Assembly (NCBI RefSeq): GCF_900091655.1
Contig: NZ_LT594621.1
Span: forward strand, 2,500,532 to 2,564,531
Direction of reading: 5' to 3'
Origin: Culturomica massiliensis
Lineage (GTDB): Bacteria > Bacteroidota > Bacteroidia > Bacteroidales > Marinifilaceae
DNA length: 64,000 bases
Shown: positions 57,325 through 64,000 of the stretch, piece after piece
Numbering within the stretch: the stretch's first letter is position 1
Layout: each line of letters begins with the position of its first letter
Notes under the pieces: model-generated
Database searches by the model: none
Seen by the model: only the letters and a program-made list of their open reading frames with translations
Told to the model about the DNA's origin: nothing
Position numbers and translations under genes: made by a program

Positions 57325-60300
57325 ATGAACCTATTTCGAACATTAATCACAGTTGCAGTCGTGTGTCTGGCATCCTGGACTGCCATGGCTCAGGAAAATG
57401 CATTATGGATGCGTTATCCGGCTATTTCTCCGGATGGAAAAACAATCGCATTTAATTACAAAGGAGACGTTTACCTCGTAGGCAGCGAAGGCGGACGTGC
57501 CACTCAATTAACAACAAACCCGGCTTATGACGGTTATCCCGTATGGTCTCCGGACAGCAAAACTATCGCGTTCGCTTCCGACAGGGCCGGCAGTATGGAC
57601 GTATATACCGTACCCGTAACAGGAGGTTCTCCAACCCGCCTGACCTGGAACTCGGCTTCCGAAACTCCGGTTGCATTTACCCCGGACGGCAAGAAAATAC
57701 TGTATCGTGCCAACTTCCTGCCGGATGCACAATATACCCAATTCCCGAGCGGCAGCCAAATCTATGCCGTATCTGTAAAGGGCGGAAGACCGGAACAATT
57801 TCTGACTTTCGATGTATACGATATACAATTCAATAAGGCCGGAGATAAAATCATCTATCATGATTATAAAGGATATGAGGACAACTGGCGTAAGCACCAT
57901 ACCTCTTCCGTTACACGCGACATCTGGTTACACGACTTAAAAACCGGCAAATTTACAAACATAACCGACAAAGAAGTAGAAGATCGTAGCCCGGTATTCA
58001 GCGATGACGAGCAAAGCATTTATTTCCTAAGCGAGCGCTTCGGAGACTTCAATGTATGCAAACTGGCATTGAACAATCCGACCGAAGTCAAACAAATCAC
58101 GAAGCATTCGAAACACCCGGTACGCTTTTTATCCAAAGCAAACGACGGTACTCTCTGTTACTTTTTCAATGGAGAAATCTATACCTTAAAAGATGGCCAG
58201 CAACCTAAAAAACTGAATATACAAGTTGTTACCGACCAGTTGGAAGCAGAATCCAGATTGAATAATCTGCCTTACGGAGCCCGTGAAATGGCATTATCGC
58301 CCAATGGTAAAGAAGTTGCTTTTATCGTGAGAGGAGATGTTTTCGTTACCTCTGTTGAATATCCGACAACCAAACGTATCACAAACACAGCCAGCCAGGA
58401 ACGCTCTGTAAGCTTCTCTCCGGATGGCCGTACATTGGTATATGCAGCCGAACGGGATGGCAACTGGAATATATACACGGCTTCCCTGACCGACAGCACG
58501 GACAAATCATTTACGTATGCTAAAGATATCAAGGAAGAACAGATTACGAAAGGCAAAGACGCTTGTTTCGAACCGGCATTCTCTCCGGACGGAAAAGAAA
58601 TCGCTTATCTGGAAAACCGGACGACCCTAAAAGTAATCAACCTGAAAAGTAAAAAATCCCGGACAGTACTCGACGGGAAATACAACTACTCTTATTCCGA
58701 CGGCGATCAATGGTACCAATGGTCTCCGGACGGCAAATGGATACTGGCCAATTATTTCGAAAAAGGAGGCTGGCAAAACAGAGATGTTGCCTTGGTAAAA
58801 GCCGACGGTAGCGGGGAAATCCACAACCTGACCAATAGCGGATATTCGGATGCCAGTCCCAAATGGATGATGGACGGCAAAGCAATCATCTGGTTCTCGG
58901 ACAGAGCCGGTTACCGCAGCCACGGTAGTTGGGGTGCCTACTATGACGTGTATGCCCTGTTCCTCGATCCGGAAGCTTACGATGACTTCAAAATGAGTAA
59001 GGAAGAAGCAGCCCTGGCCAAAGAAGAAAAAGCCCTCCAAAAGAAAGAAGAAGAAAAGAATAAAAAAGACGACAAAAAAGGGAAAAAAGACGATAAAAAG
59101 GAAGACAAGAAAGACAGCAAAAAAGAGGAGGTCAAATTACCCGAGCTTAAAATGAACCTGGATAACCTGGAAGATCGCATTGTACGCCTGACGATCAATT
59201 CTTCCAATCTGGGAGATGCCGTACTGACAAAAGACGCAACCAAATTATACTACCTGACCAGCTTCGAAGGCGGATACGATTTGTGGGTTCGCGACTTTAA
59301 AGAAGGCAGCACCAAAATATTGGCCAAGCTGAACAAATGGGGCGGTTCTCTGGAAATGGACAAGGAAGGTAAAAACCTTTATATGTTATCCGGCGGACAG
59401 ATCAGCAAAATAAACATCAGCAACGGACAAAGCAAACCGGTCACCTACAATGCCGAATTCGAACTGAAAAAACCCCAGGAAAGAGAATACATTTTCAATC
59501 ACGCATGGCAACAAGTTGTTGATAAATTCTATGATCCGGCACTTCACAATGTAGACTGGAATTTCTACAAAAAAGAATATGCCCGCTTTTTACCGCATAT
59601 CAACAACAACTATGATTTTGCAGAAGCTTTAGGCGAATTATTGGGAGAATTGAATGCCTCACATACCGGCGCCCGCTATTATGCCTATGGTAATGCACCT
59701 CAGACAGCCGTTTTGGGAGCATTCTACGATCCGACATACAAAGGCGACGGTTTGAAGATCAAGGAAGTGATCGAAAAAGGTCCGCTGACTAAAGCCGAAA
59801 CCAAAATCAAAGCCGGAGTCGTGATCGAGGAAATCAACAATCAACCGATCAAAGCCGGTGAAGACTATTTCAAATTATTTGAAAACTTAACAAACAAAAG
59901 AGTATATCTGAAACTTTACGATCCTGATACCAAAAAACACTGGCACGAATATGTAAAACCGATCTCTGCCGGTGCAGAAAAAGGATTGCTTTATGACAGA
60001 TGGGTAAAACAACGGAAAGAACTTGTTGAGAAATTATCCGGAGGTAAAATCGGATATGTACATATCAAAGGCATGAACAGTGCAAGTTTCCGGGAAGTTT
60101 ATTCCGAAGTTTTCGGACGTTACCGGAATAAGGAGGCCATCATTTTAGATACCCGCTTTAACGGTGGCGGCTGGTTACACGAAGACCTGGTAAACATGCT
60201 CAGCGGAAAGAAATTTGCTGAATTTGTTCCCCGCGGTCAATATATCGGTCAGGATCCGTTCGCACAATGGACGAAACCGTCAGCCGTTATCATGAGCGAA

Positions 60301-60597
60301 AGCAACTACAGTAATGCACACGGTTTCCCCTGGGTATACAAAGAATTGAAACTCGGTAAGCTGGTCGGAATGCCGGTTCCGGGCACGATGACCGCCGTTT
60401 GGTGGGAAACCCAGCAAGACCCGACACTTGTATTCGGTATTCCGGAAGTCGGAATGAAAGACAACCAGGGACGTTTCTTGGAAAATCTGCAATTGGAACC
60501 GGATATCCGTGTTAACAATGACCCGGCTTCTGCCATTCAGGGACGTGACCTGCAATTGGAAGCAACAGTCAAATCACTGTTAGAAGAGATCAAATAA
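57325..60597 (+). CDS. Tricorn-like S41 family peptidase
   Basis: 1090 residues. Signal peptide MNLFRTLITVAVVCLASWTA, so probably periplasmic. Beta-propeller halves with TolB/WD-like motifs (ISPDGKTIAFNYKGDVYLV, WSPDSKTIAFASDRAGSMDV, FSPDGRTLVYAAERDGNWNI, WSPDGKWILANYF). A lysine-rich linker runs at about 560-604. A PDZ-like domain follows at about 800-870 (GDGLKIKEVIEKGPLTKAE). The C-terminal S41 catalytic domain (GKIGYVHIKGMNSASFREVY, LDTRFNGGGW) has the likely nucleophile Ser996 in SNYSNAHGF. Related to archaeal tricorn protease, which degrades oligopeptides. Monocistronic, ending at a shared terminator. Confidence 0.92.
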   Translation: MNLFRTLITVAVVCLASWTAMAQENALWMRYPAISPDGKTIAFNYKGDVYLVGSEGGRATQLTTNPAYDGYPVWSPDSKTIAFASDRAGSMDVYTVPVTGGSPTRLTWNSASETPVAFTPDGKKILYRANFLPDAQYTQFPSGSQIYAVSVKGGRPEQFLTFDVYDIQFNKAGDKIIYHDYKGYEDNWRKHHTSSVTRDIWLHDLKTGKFTNITDKEVEDRSPVFSDDEQSIYFLSERFGDFNVCKLALNNPTEVKQITKHSKHPVRFLSKANDGTLCYFFNGEIYTLKDGQQPKKLNIQVVTDQLEAESRLNNLPYGAREMALSPNGKEVAFIVRGDVFVTSVEYPTTKRITNTASQERSVSFSPDGRTLVYAAERDGNWNIYTASLTDSTDKSFTYAKDIKEEQITKGKDACFEPAFSPDGKEIAYLENRTTLKVINLKSKKSRTVLDGKYNYSYSDGDQWYQWSPDGKWILANYFEKGGWQNRDVALVKADGSGEIHNLTNSGYSDASPKWMMDGKAIIWFSDRAGYRSHGSWGAYYDVYALFLDPEAYDDFKMSKEEAALAKEEKALQKKEEEKNKKDDKKGKKDDKKEDKKDSKKEEVKLPELKMNLDNLEDRIVRLTINSSNLGDAVLTKDATKLYYLTSFEGGYDLWVRDFKEGSTKILAKLNKWGGSLEMDKEGKNLYMLSGGQISKINISNGQSKPVTYNAEFELKKPQEREYIFNHAWQQVVDKFYDPALHNVDWNFYKKEYARFLPHINNNYDFAEALGELLGELNASHTGARYYAYGNAPQTAVLGAFYDPTYKGDGLKIKEVIEKGPLTKAETKIKAGVVIEEINNQPIKAGEDYFKLFENLTNKRVYLKLYDPDTKKHWHEYVKPISAGAEKGLLYDRWVKQRKELVEKLSGGKIGYVHIKGMNSASFREVYSEVFGRYRNKEAIILDTRFNGGGWLHEDLVNMLSGKKFAEFVPRGQYIGQDPFAQWTKPSAVIMSESNYSNAHGFPWVYKELKLGKLVGMPVPGTMTAVWWETQQDPTLVFGIPEVGMKDNQGRFLENLQLEPDIRVNNDPASAIQGRDLQLEATVKSLLEEIK

Positions 60598-60623
60598 AAG
60601 ATCAGACTAATTGTAAAAATTAT

Positions 60624-60667
60624 AAATCGGATTATGCGGCTAAAGCCGCGTAATCCGATTTTTTTTA
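60624..60667. terminator. Bidirectional terminator between tricorn-like gene and asnA
   Basis: 18-bp stem (60624-60641 with 60644-60661, one G-T mismatch) built on AAATCGGATTATGCGGCT, with A's on the left and a T run on the right. It serves the plus-strand protease gene and can serve the minus-strand asnA transcript, whose stop codon is at 60665. Confidence 0.88.
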
Positions 60668-61699
60668 AAAAAGAAATACACCTGCTTTCTCGCAAGCCTG
60701 CCGCACTTCATCCGGCCACAAGCCTGCCTGCACTTCTCCGATATGGCATTTCTGCAACAACAACATGCACAAGCGGGATTGCCCGATCCCTCCTCCCATT
60801 GTCTGGGGCAAACTTCCCTCCAACAATAAAGAATGAAAAAACAATTTTTTCCGTTCTTCACATCCCCGGATTTCCAATTGCCTTTCCAAAGCTTCCGGAT
60901 TGACCCGTATCCCCATCGATGATATTTCAAAAGCCGACTGCAACACCGGGTTCCAAACCAATATATCTCCGTTCAAACCGGGTAAACCGTTCTCCAGCGT
61001 CGACCAATCGTCGTAATCCGGAGAGCGGTCGTCATGTATTGTTCCATCGCTTAAAGCACCCCCGATTCCACAGATAAAGACAGCCCCGTATTCCTTTGTA
61101 ATAGCTTGCTCCCGCTGTTTCGGCGTTGCTTCCGGATAACGCTTCCGCAGTTCTTCCGCATGTATAAATGTGATCTGCTCCGGTAAAAAAGGAGTCAGCA
61201 CAGGAAATTGTTCGCTCAACAAAAATTCCGTCCGTTTCAAAGCAGCATATATCCGGCGTACACAAGTATATAAACGTTCCACCGTACGCTCCTCCGGAGT
61301 AATGACCTTTTCCCAGTCCCATTGATCGACATAAACGGAATGGATATTACTGACAGCTTCATCCGGCCGTAACGCATTCATATCCGTATAAATACCCAAA
61401 CCGGGGGAAATGTGGTGCCGCCACAAAGCATACCGTTTCCATTTGGCCAAAGACTGTACAATCTCTGCTTTTTTACCTCCCAACATGCGGGCCTGAAAGC
61501 TGACAGGAGCCTCCGAACCATTTAAATTGTCATTCAGACCTTTTCCTGAAGGGACCGCCAAAGGCGCTGTAATACGCCGCAATTTCAATTCCGCAGCCAA
61601 AGCCAGTTGAAAAGTGTCCTTTACAAATTTAATAGCATGTTCCGTTTGCCAAACGTCGAGCTGAGAGCAATAATCCTGTGGTAAAAATAATTGTTTCAT
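60665..61699 (-). CDS. asnA: Aspartate-ammonia ligase (asparagine synthetase A)
   Basis: 344 residues from the ATG at 61699 (MKQLFLPQDYCSQLDVWQTE). The frame continues to 61744 but without family similarity. AsnA makes asparagine from aspartate, ammonia and ATP; it has a class II aminoacyl-tRNA-synthetase fold. Motifs: AIKFVKDTFQLALAAELKLR, PLAVPSGKGLNDNLNGSEAP, WKRYALWRHHISPGLGIYTD, NIHSVYVDQWDWEKVI, GIGGALSDGTIHDDRSPDYD, LNGDILVWNP and LPQTMGGGIGQSRLCMLLLQ. Its 5' region carries an Asn-rich leader peptide and terminator (61977-62146), so its expression is very probably controlled by asparagine-tRNA charging. Confidence 0.96.
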   Translation of the reverse strand: MKQLFLPQDYCSQLDVWQTEHAIKFVKDTFQLALAAELKLRRITAPLAVPSGKGLNDNLNGSEAPVSFQARMLGGKKAEIVQSLAKWKRYALWRHHISPGLGIYTDMNALRPDEAVSNIHSVYVDQWDWEKVITPEERTVERLYTCVRRIYAALKRTEFLLSEQFPVLTPFLPEQITFIHAEELRKRYPEATPKQREQAITKEYGAVFICGIGGALSDGTIHDDRSPDYDDWSTLENGLPGLNGDILVWNPVLQSAFEISSMGIRVNPEALERQLEIRGCEERKKLFFHSLLLEGSLPQTMGGGIGQSRLCMLLLQKCHIGEVQAGLWPDEVRQACEKAGVFLF

Positions 61700-61743
61700 G
61701 TGTTTTATCGGTTTAAAGCCAGAAACCGGAAAAATAAAATACA

Positions 61744-61832
61744 AATTGTAGATTTACGATTTTAGATTAAAAAAGCTGATAACGAATCAGGTTACCGGGT
61801 AATTTAAAATTTACAATCTAAAATTTACAATT
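61744..61832. repeat. Dispersed AT-rich palindromic element, copy h
   Basis: Best preserved copy: left arm AATTGTAGATTTACGATTTT, centre GCTGATAACGAATCAGGTTA, right arm AATTTAAAATTTACAATCTA then AAATTTACAATT. The arms are imperfect inverted repeats. Confidence 0.75.
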
Positions 61833-61852
61833 CAGACGAATCTTTTTATTGC

Positions 61853-61935
61853 AGATTTATGATTTACGACTCCTCTTTTTTGCAGGAAAGGATTGTAAGT
61901 CCAATCTAAAATCGTAAATCTGAAATCATAAATCC
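61853..61935. repeat. Dispersed AT-rich palindromic element, copy i
   Basis: GATTTATGATTTACGA (left) and TCGTAAATCTGAAATCATAA (right) as inverted arms. The centre differs from copy h. Confidence 0.65.
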
Positions 61936-61976
61936 GTCTTGCTGTTCTTTTAACTTCCGAATCTGACTTTCATTAC

Positions 61977-62006
61977 AAAAAAAAGCCTTCCCGAAAAAGG
62001 AAGGCT
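61977..62006 (-). terminator. Attenuator terminator of asnA
   Basis: On the minus strand AGCCTTCC TTTTTCG GGAAGGCT followed by eight T's: an 8-bp stem (61999-62006 with 61984-61991). It lies 28 nt after the leader-peptide stop and about 280 bp upstream of asnA. A terminator placed between a promoter with leader peptide and the structural gene is the hallmark of attenuation. Confidence 0.85.
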
Positions 62007-62033
62007 ATATAAATTATATATCAAAATACACTG

Positions 62034-62117
62034 CTATCGATAATAACCTCCCCCTTGCAATCGATTATAATTATAATTGCAATTATTAAAAAGAAGATTA
62101 TTATTCAGATTTCTCAT
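62034..62117 (-). CDS. Asn-rich leader peptide of asnA
   Basis: 27 codons, too short for ordinary gene finders. The peptide begins MRNLNNNLLFNNCNYNYN and ends RLQGGGYYR. Nine of the 27 residues are Asn, all AAT, with runs at positions 5-7 and 11-12 and the last at 18. The start at 62117 lies about 15 nt after the predicted transcript start. Stalling at the Asn codons would leave GGGAGGTT (62045-62052) free to capture the first arm of the downstream terminator. It is read towards asnA. I infer a cis-acting regulatory peptide, not a product with its own function. Confidence 0.85.
   Translation of the reverse strand: MRNLNNNLLFNNCNYNYNRLQGGGYYR
62045..62052 (-). promoter_or_regulatory. Antiterminator strand in asnA leader
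   Basis: GGGAGGTT on the minus strand can pair over all 8 positions (two G-U) with the terminator arm AGCCTTCC (61999-62006). It begins 12 nt beyond the last Asn codon, about the reach of a stalled ribosome. A ribosome that reads on to the stop codon at 62034 would cover it. Confidence 0.75.
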
Positions 62118-62138
62118 GGTCGTTCCACTGTTTCGGAA

Positions 62139-62146
62139 CAAAAATA
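62139..62146 (-). promoter_or_regulatory. -7 box of the asnA leader transcript
   Basis: TATTTTTG on the minus strand, an exact TAnnTTTG match 21 bp before the leader ATG. A TTTG at the ideal distance upstream is not present. Confidence 0.6.
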
Positions 62147-62249
62147 GAAGATAATCGCAAATAAAAAAAGAAGATTCCAAAAAAATATTTTTAGCCTTCG
62201 GGATTCGGGCGAAAAGGACTATCTTTAACATGCTAAAGCCAACGATTTA

Positions 62250-62328
62250 ATTGTAGATTTCAGATTTACGATTTTAGATAAAAAAATCTGATAACGAATC
62301 AGGTTCCGGGCAATTTAAAATTTACAAT
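62250..62328. repeat. Dispersed AT-rich palindromic element, copy j (split by IS)
   Basis: AATTGTAGATTTCAGATTTA, the centre ATCTGATAACGAATCAGG, then AATTTAAAATTTACAAT, where the insertion sequence interrupts it. The remainder (ATTTACAATCTAAAATTACA) resumes at 63640. Confidence 0.75.
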
Positions 62329-63639
62329 CACTGCTGGGCACTTAGTCCCAGCTGATTTTCAATTGTTTATAATTTAGTTCTTTGACATTTTTGTAATCGC
62401 AATTGGTAAGTATCTCTCTTACAGGCGTTTTATCCAGTAGAGAAAAACTCAAAATTTGTAGGATTTCGTAGATTGGACGGTTAACTTTCAATTTGTAAGC
62501 GACAATGGCAACCAGACAGTATGTTATGATGGCACAGTAGACTTGTGTCTTGACTGCATTCATCGTGGTTCCCCAAAAAGATTTTACTTTCAGGTGTTGC
62601 TTTATCCATTTGAAAAATAGTTCCACCTGCCAACGGTTCTTGTATAGCAAGGCTACTTCCTCTGCTGAGAGTTCCATGTTGTTGGTGATGAACACAAATT
62701 CTCTGCCCAGTTCTTCATCGTAGTATTTAACCCGCCGAAGTTTGTCCGGATATGCTTTGAGCGATTTATACGTTTCAAGTATTCCAATCTGGTCACATTT
62801 TATTCCGGTTGTTTTATCGACTTCACGGGAATACATTCTACGGAATCTCATATTATCCTTTGCACGTGTAACGAAGTAAGCACCACAGGTGTGAAGCTTA
62901 TGCAAACGGGTGAAGTCAACATATCCTTTATCCATGATATAGAAACTTCCCTTTTCATAACTCAACTCATCCAGCATGTTTACGTCATGTACTTTAGCAT
63001 TGGTTACCAGTACGATTGTCGGTATGGAAGTCTTTACATCATACAAGGTATGAAGTTTGATGCCTCCTTTGTGTTTCCTAAATTCCGCCCACCAAAAAAC
63101 ATTCAGACAAAGGTCTATGGTGGAGGAATCAAAGGCATAAACATTACCGTCAACTTTCACCTCGAAGTCATTTTTGTTGTAGCTATTACGGGCTTCCGCA
63201 ATCAGGGTATAAGCAAATTCTTCGTAGATACGATAATCTCTATTCCGGTTTGCTTTCCCCAGATTGGTACGGCTAACTGTTGCACCGAATCCCAAGTGAT
63301 AGTACTTGCTCTTGTGTGCCTCAAGGCTGAGCATAAGCTCACGCATACTATCTCGGGCGGTCAGTTGTCCGAAAATCATGCACAGCATCTGATTCCAACA
63401 GGTGAATGTTCTGATTTTCTTATTCCCGGAATACTTCTCTACCAAACGGTCAAAGACACGACGGGGAAGAAAATCTGTAAGTTGAGCGAAGATATATTTG
63501 CCTTGGTTCATTGTTTTTAGCTTTTGGACAAAGCTAAAACAACTTTTCAATTCAAATCGTCACGCTCCAAAAAGATATTTAACTATGCGATTATCAAAGA
63601 TTTCAAAGAACGATGTTTAATTTAAAGTGCCCACTAGTG
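62329..63639 (-). mobile_element. IS4-type (DUF4372 group) insertion sequence, 1311 bp
   Basis: Terminal inverted repeats of 15 bp with 13 matches: CACTGCTGGGCACTT (62329-62343) and, on the other strand, CACTAGTGGGCACTT (63625-63639). Target duplication ATTTACAAT at 62320-62328 and 63640-63648. The target lies in a dispersed palindromic repeat whose unbroken sequence can be read from copy h. The transposase is intact. Confidence 0.9.
62342..63511 (-). CDS. IS4 family transposase with DUF4372 N-terminus
   Basis: 389 residues from the ATG at 63511 (MNQGKYIFAQLTDFLPRRVF); the frame is open to 63550, but homology begins here. DUF4372-type N-terminus: FTCWNQMLCMIFGQLTARDS, MRELMLSLEAHKSKYYHLGF, SRTNLGKANRNRDYRIYEEF. 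DDE core: FAFDSSTIDLC (D), FYIMDKGYVDF (D), LYKNRWQVELFFKWIKQHLK (E). Its stop codon overlaps the inner edge of the left inverted repeat. Confidence 0.93.
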   Translation of the reverse strand: MNQGKYIFAQLTDFLPRRVFDRLVEKYSGNKKIRTFTCWNQMLCMIFGQLTARDSMRELMLSLEAHKSKYYHLGFGATVSRTNLGKANRNRDYRIYEEFAYTLIAEARNSYNKNDFEVKVDGNVYAFDSSTIDLCLNVFWWAEFRKHKGGIKLHTLYDVKTSIPTIVLVTNAKVHDVNMLDELSYEKGSFYIMDKGYVDFTRLHKLHTCGAYFVTRAKDNMRFRRMYSREVDKTTGIKCDQIGILETYKSLKAYPDKLRRVKYYDEELGREFVFITNNMELSAEEVALLYKNRWQVELFFKWIKQHLKVKSFWGTTMNAVKTQVYCAIITYCLVAIVAYKLKVNRPIYEILQILSFSLLDKTPVREILTNCDYKNVKELNYKQLKISWD

Positions 63640-63694
63640 ATTTACAATCTAAAATTACAATTTATATGAACGATACATCTAAAACGCTAAAAAA

Positions 63695-64000
63695 ATGATA
63701 TCCAAACACATACACGTTATCACATTATTCACACTTCTCTCACTGCTTCTGTTTTCCTGCAAAGAGAAAAAACAAGACAGACATATCGTTACGGTAAGTA
63801 TCCTTCCTCAAAAATACTTTGTAGAAAGAATTGCCGGCGACTACTTGAAAGTAAATGTCATGGTTCCCCCCGGAATGAATCCGGCAACCTGCGATTTGAA
63901 TACCGGACAACTGAAAAAGTTATACGATAGCGACTTATGTTTTGCCATCGGCTATCTTCCCTTCGAAACCACCCACCTTTATCCGGCACTCTCAAATCGT
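63695..64000 (+). CDS. Zn/Mn-type metal ABC transporter binding lipoprotein (3' end outside window)
   Basis: First 102 codons only. Starts MISKHIHVITLFTLLSLLLF and has a lipobox LLFSC, so it is a lipoprotein. IVTVSILPQKYFVERIAGDY, VNVMVPPGMNPATCDLNTGQ and LKKLYDSDLCFAIGYLPFE match the ZnuA/TroA (SBP_bac_9) family, which captures Zn or Mn for an ABC importer. In classical members PPG is followed by xxPH, whose His binds metal; here the sequence is PPGMNPATCD without that His. A 10-codon ORF (63666-63698, MNDTSKTLKK) overlaps the start as ATGA and may be a translational coupler or chance. The insertion sequence ends 55 bp upstream. Confidence 0.85.
   Translation, partial: MISKHIHVITLFTLLSLLLFSCKEKKQDRHIVTVSILPQKYFVERIAGDYLKVNVMVPPGMNPATCDLNTGQLKKLYDSDLCFAIGYLPFETTHLYPALSNR

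Larger units (their letters stand above)
61700..62328. other. Regulatory region of asnA with two repeat copies
   Basis: About 630 bp without a long gene. From right to left it holds one arm of a third repeat copy (62250-62328), the asnA promoter box, the leader ORF, the attenuator terminator and two more repeat copies before the asnA start. Confidence 0.8.

Noticed and set aside
62034..62231. 65-residue protein starting at 62231 on the minus strand
   Set aside because: The -7 box at 62139-62146 lies inside this longer frame, so the real product is the 27-codon Asn-rich leader starting at 62117.

Overview
The window comes from a gut-type member of the Bacteroidales. I would guess Odoribacter or a close relative, but the genus is an inference. 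The support is a type IX secretion (T9SS) type B sorting domain and a PorP/SprF protein, several promoters of the Bacteroides kind (TTTG, about 20 bp, TAnnTTTG), a DUF4372-type IS4 transposase, FISUMP and glycine-rich surface domains, and AT-rich intergenic DNA between moderately GC-rich genes. No rRNA, tRNA or CRISPR array was seen.

Region 1 (1-44161, all on the minus strand, so read right to left) is one large surface-protein locus. It opens with a PorP/SprF-like outer-membrane protein. Four small secreted proteins follow, alternating between beta-helix 'N-pieces' and 'M-pieces', each ending in an Lcl/DUF1566-like domain. Next comes a 2695-residue protein that begins with the missing C-terminal piece of the beta-helix, continues as a long array of about 80-residue repeats, and ends in a T9SS type B sorting domain. 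Then come nine tandem paralogues of about 1150-1220 residues; the last runs off the left edge. All nine share a scaffold: signal peptide, beta domain, and a formylglycine-generating-enzyme-like (SUMF1) fold interrupted by a discoidin-like insert, then Ig/PKD-like spacers. They end in one of three unrelated C-terminal heads: FISUMP (confirmed in three; the truncated ninth has this scaffold but its head is outside the window), ALK-type glycine-rich (three) or fibrinogen-like YCDM...GGW (two). Scaffolds are almost identical at DNA level within a head class, while heads diverge abruptly. This constant-scaffold/variable-head array, together with the split beta-helix set, is the most unusual thing here.

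Region 2 (44751-48508, plus strand) holds ordinary chromosomal genes: a small acidic protein, a DUF4301 protein, a DUF368 membrane protein and shikimate dehydrogenase. An IS4-type element (48919-50392) with clear 18-bp inverted repeats and a 9-bp target duplication separates them from region 3.

Region 3 (50503-62146) is metabolic: indolepyruvate oxidoreductase (iorA-iorB) behind a short ORF rich in Tyr, Phe and Trp; electron-transfer flavoprotein (etfB-etfA) with an acyl-CoA dehydrogenase; a tricorn-like S41 protease; and, on the minus strand, asnA. asnA is preceded by a 27-codon leader with nine Asn codons, a terminator and a matching antiterminator: a classic ribosome-mediated attenuator.

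The right end carries a second IS4-type element (DUF4372 group, 62329-63639). It is inserted into one copy of a dispersed AT-rich palindromic repeat that recurs between genes, and is followed by the start of a zinc/manganese ABC transporter binding lipoprotein that is cut by the window edge.
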